From the NCBI GenBank assembly GCA_023717585.1, contig JAMQPJ010000081.1, positions 1-13,596 on the forward strand: a stretch of 13,596 nt of DNA, in the 5' to 3' direction. Of the stretch, positions 12,534 through 13,596 are shown one piece after another. The notes beneath the pieces are model-generated. The model saw only the letters and a program-made list of their open reading frames with translations, searched no databases and was not told the DNA's origin. A program made the position numbers and the translations under genes. How positions within the stretch are numbered: the stretch's first letter is position 1; each line of letters starts with the position of its first letter. The stretch comes from Thermoanaerobaculia bacterium. GTDB lineage: Bacteria; Acidobacteriota; Thermoanaerobaculia; UBA5066.

Positions 12534-12609
12534 GGACCCGATGGGGGTCCGGGGGAAACGAGGATCCACCTGAAAGGGGTCCGGGGAAAACGAGGTTCGT
12601 TTTCCCCGG
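12534..12609 (+). repeat. Intergenic repeat block: hairpin, 32-bp-period direct repeat and long inverted repeat
   Basis: Three elements fill the gap after the lipoprotein. GGACCC (12534-12539) pairs with GGGTCC (12545-12550). A direct repeat, TCCGGGGGAAACGAGGATC at 12548 and TCCGGGGAAAACGAGGTTC at 12580, has a 32-bp offset and 17 of 19 matches. The second copy continues into a long inverted repeat. This looks like a dispersed intergenic repeat rather than a gene. Confidence 0.6.
12581..12609 (+). terminator. Strong hairpin, probable terminator of the lipoprotein gene
   Basis: CCGGGGAAAACGA (12581-12593) and TCGTTTTCCCCGG (12597-12609) are a perfect 13-bp inverted repeat around GGT, 49 nt after the stop at 12531. 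No U-tract follows, but the TTTT/AAAA arm makes it usable in either direction. It may double as part of the repeat element in which it lies. Confidence 0.5.
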
Positions 12610-12626
12610 CTAAACTCGAATCCGAA

Positions 12627-13596
12627 ATGAACGAGTTCTCTGAGACAGAAGCGCAGCGTCTCGCGCCCTACTTCACGAACGTCGATGCGCCGGTCTTCGG
12701 GCTGAAACTCCCGCAGGAAGTGGCGGGCGCGCTTTTCTCCCGCTACAGCCGGTCGTCCAAGAGCCTGCGCCGCGTTTTCCTCGACGAGTTCCAGGGCGAG
12801 GCGGGCGTCCTCCCGGGCACCGAAGCGGCGAGCGAAGGCGATGCGCTGAAGAAGGCGCGCGCGTTTTACGACCGCGTCCTCGTGGGATACGGCGACGACT
12901 CCGTCGCGCAGCTCGGCGGCGCGCACCTCGCGATCGAGGGCGTCTCCAACGTGACGGCGCAGGTCCTGGAAGACGCGCGGATCGGTATCGCCTTCCTCGA
13001 GAAGTCCACCCGCTACGTCCGTTTCGACCAGCGCGACCAACGCGGCGACTTCCCGTGGTTCCGGGAGCCGTCGCTCATGGCGTCGCGCCACCGGAACGCG
13101 TACGTGGCGCTCATGGACCGCCTCTTCGGGGCGTACGCGGCCCAGATCGACGGGATGATCGCCCACATCGAGAAGGTGCTCCCGATCGAGTCCGTGTCGG
13201 TCCGCCACCCCAAGACCGGCGAGCCGCTCGACTTCGCGGACGTGAAGCGCGACGAAGAGCTGCTCAAGGCGGCGAAGCGCGCGTACGCGGCGACCGTGCG
13301 GGCGCACGCCTGCGACGTCATGCGCAGCTACCTCCCCGCTTCGACGCTCACGAATCTCGGGATCTTCGCGACGGGACAGGCGTACGAGCACCTCCTGAAC
13401 CGCCTCCTGACACACCCCTCGCACGAGTGCCGCGCGCTCGCCGTGAGCATGCGCCGCGAGCTGGACCGGCTCATCCCGTCCTTCGTGAAAAGGTCGGCGC
13501 CGAGCCTCTGGAAGGAGGATCTCCTCGCCCGTGCCGCCGCGGCCGCGGCTCGCATCGTTCCTTCGGGCCCGCCTTCCGTCTCGCCTGTCACTCTCG
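12627..13596 (+). CDS. ThyX-superfamily (FAD-dependent thymidylate synthase-like) protein, C-terminus cut by window edge
   Basis: 323 residues are visible, and the frame is open at the right edge. The pattern is that of the long ThyX-like proteins (usually over 500 residues): SRYSRSSKSLRRVFLDEF (38-55), GYGDDSVAQLGGAHLAIEGVS (87-107), EKSTRYVRFDQRD (125-137), then ACDVMRSYLPASTLTN (228-243) and the helix FATGQAYEHLLNRLL (247-261). True ThyX makes dTMP from dUMP with FAD, NADPH and methylene-THF. Here its signature RHRxxS is not conserved: the matching stretch reads LEDARIGIAFLEKS, while the RYV end is kept. Activity is therefore uncertain. ATG 12627 has no ribosome site. TAAACT (12611-12616) could be a -10 box giving a leaderless message. 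Confidence 0.8.
   Translation, partial: MNEFSETEAQRLAPYFTNVDAPVFGLKLPQEVAGALFSRYSRSSKSLRRVFLDEFQGEAGVLPGTEAASEGDALKKARAFYDRVLVGYGDDSVAQLGGAHLAIEGVSNVTAQVLEDARIGIAFLEKSTRYVRFDQRDQRGDFPWFREPSLMASRHRNAYVALMDRLFGAYAAQIDGMIAHIEKVLPIESVSVRHPKTGEPLDFADVKRDEELLKAAKRAYAATVRAHACDVMRSYLPASTLTNLGIFATGQAYEHLLNRLLTHPSHECRALAVSMRRELDRLIPSFVKRSAPSLWKEDLLARAAAAAARIVPSGPPSVSPVTL

Noticed and set aside
1..13596. CRISPR array, tRNA or rRNA genes, integrase or transposase
   Set aside because: No regularly spaced repeats, tRNA-like cloverleaf or mobile-element protein was recognised on reading both strands.

Overview
This is a GC-rich bacterial window (about two thirds G+C by eye) with tightly packed, often 4-nt-overlapping genes. 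The gene set is a Rieske/FAD-oxidoreductase pair, a KaiC-KaiB-hybrid kinase cluster, a putative selenoprotein peroxiredoxin, a phosphohexomutase-enolase-FtsB cluster, a CAP-domain lipoprotein and a long ThyX-like protein. It fits a respiratory, selenocysteine-using, non-cyanobacterial bacterium. Acidobacteriota (Thermoanaerobaculia-like) is my best guess, but no rRNA or other marker in the window settles it.

Layout. (1) 1-2396, minus strand: a large FAD/NAD(P)H and 4Fe-4S oxidoreductase overlaps by ATGA the start of a Tat-dependent Rieske protein that runs off the left edge. This looks like the start of a bc-type quinol-oxidising complex. (2) 2575-3123, minus strand: a hemerythrin-like (RIC/YtfE-type) di-iron protein. 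The same dyad, GTATGAC-N4-GTCATRC, lies at matching distance upstream of both (1) and (2), so a shared, probably CRP/FNR-type regulator is likely. (3) 3256-8248, plus strand: one promoter, then kaiC, kaiB (TTGA overlap), a PAS-PAS-PAS-HisKA-HATPase-REC hybrid kinase (GTGA overlap) and, 32 nt later, a peroxiredoxin whose catalytic codon is an in-frame TGA. (4) 8287-11537, minus strand: phosphoglucomutase/phosphomannomutase, enolase and an FtsB-like divisome protein. (5) 11572-12531, plus strand: a CAP-domain lipoprotein, divergent from the mutase across a short palindrome. (6) 12534-12609: stacked direct and inverted repeats. (7) 12627 to the right edge, plus strand: a ThyX-superfamily protein with a degenerate RHR motif.

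The most notable reading is region 3. A KaiA-less KaiBC timer with its own hybrid kinase sits directly upstream of a peroxiredoxin that has selenocysteine in place of the peroxidatic cysteine and no other cysteine at all. A 7-bp hairpin correctly placed after the TGA looks like a bacterial SECIS element. Conventional gene calling would truncate or miss this gene.
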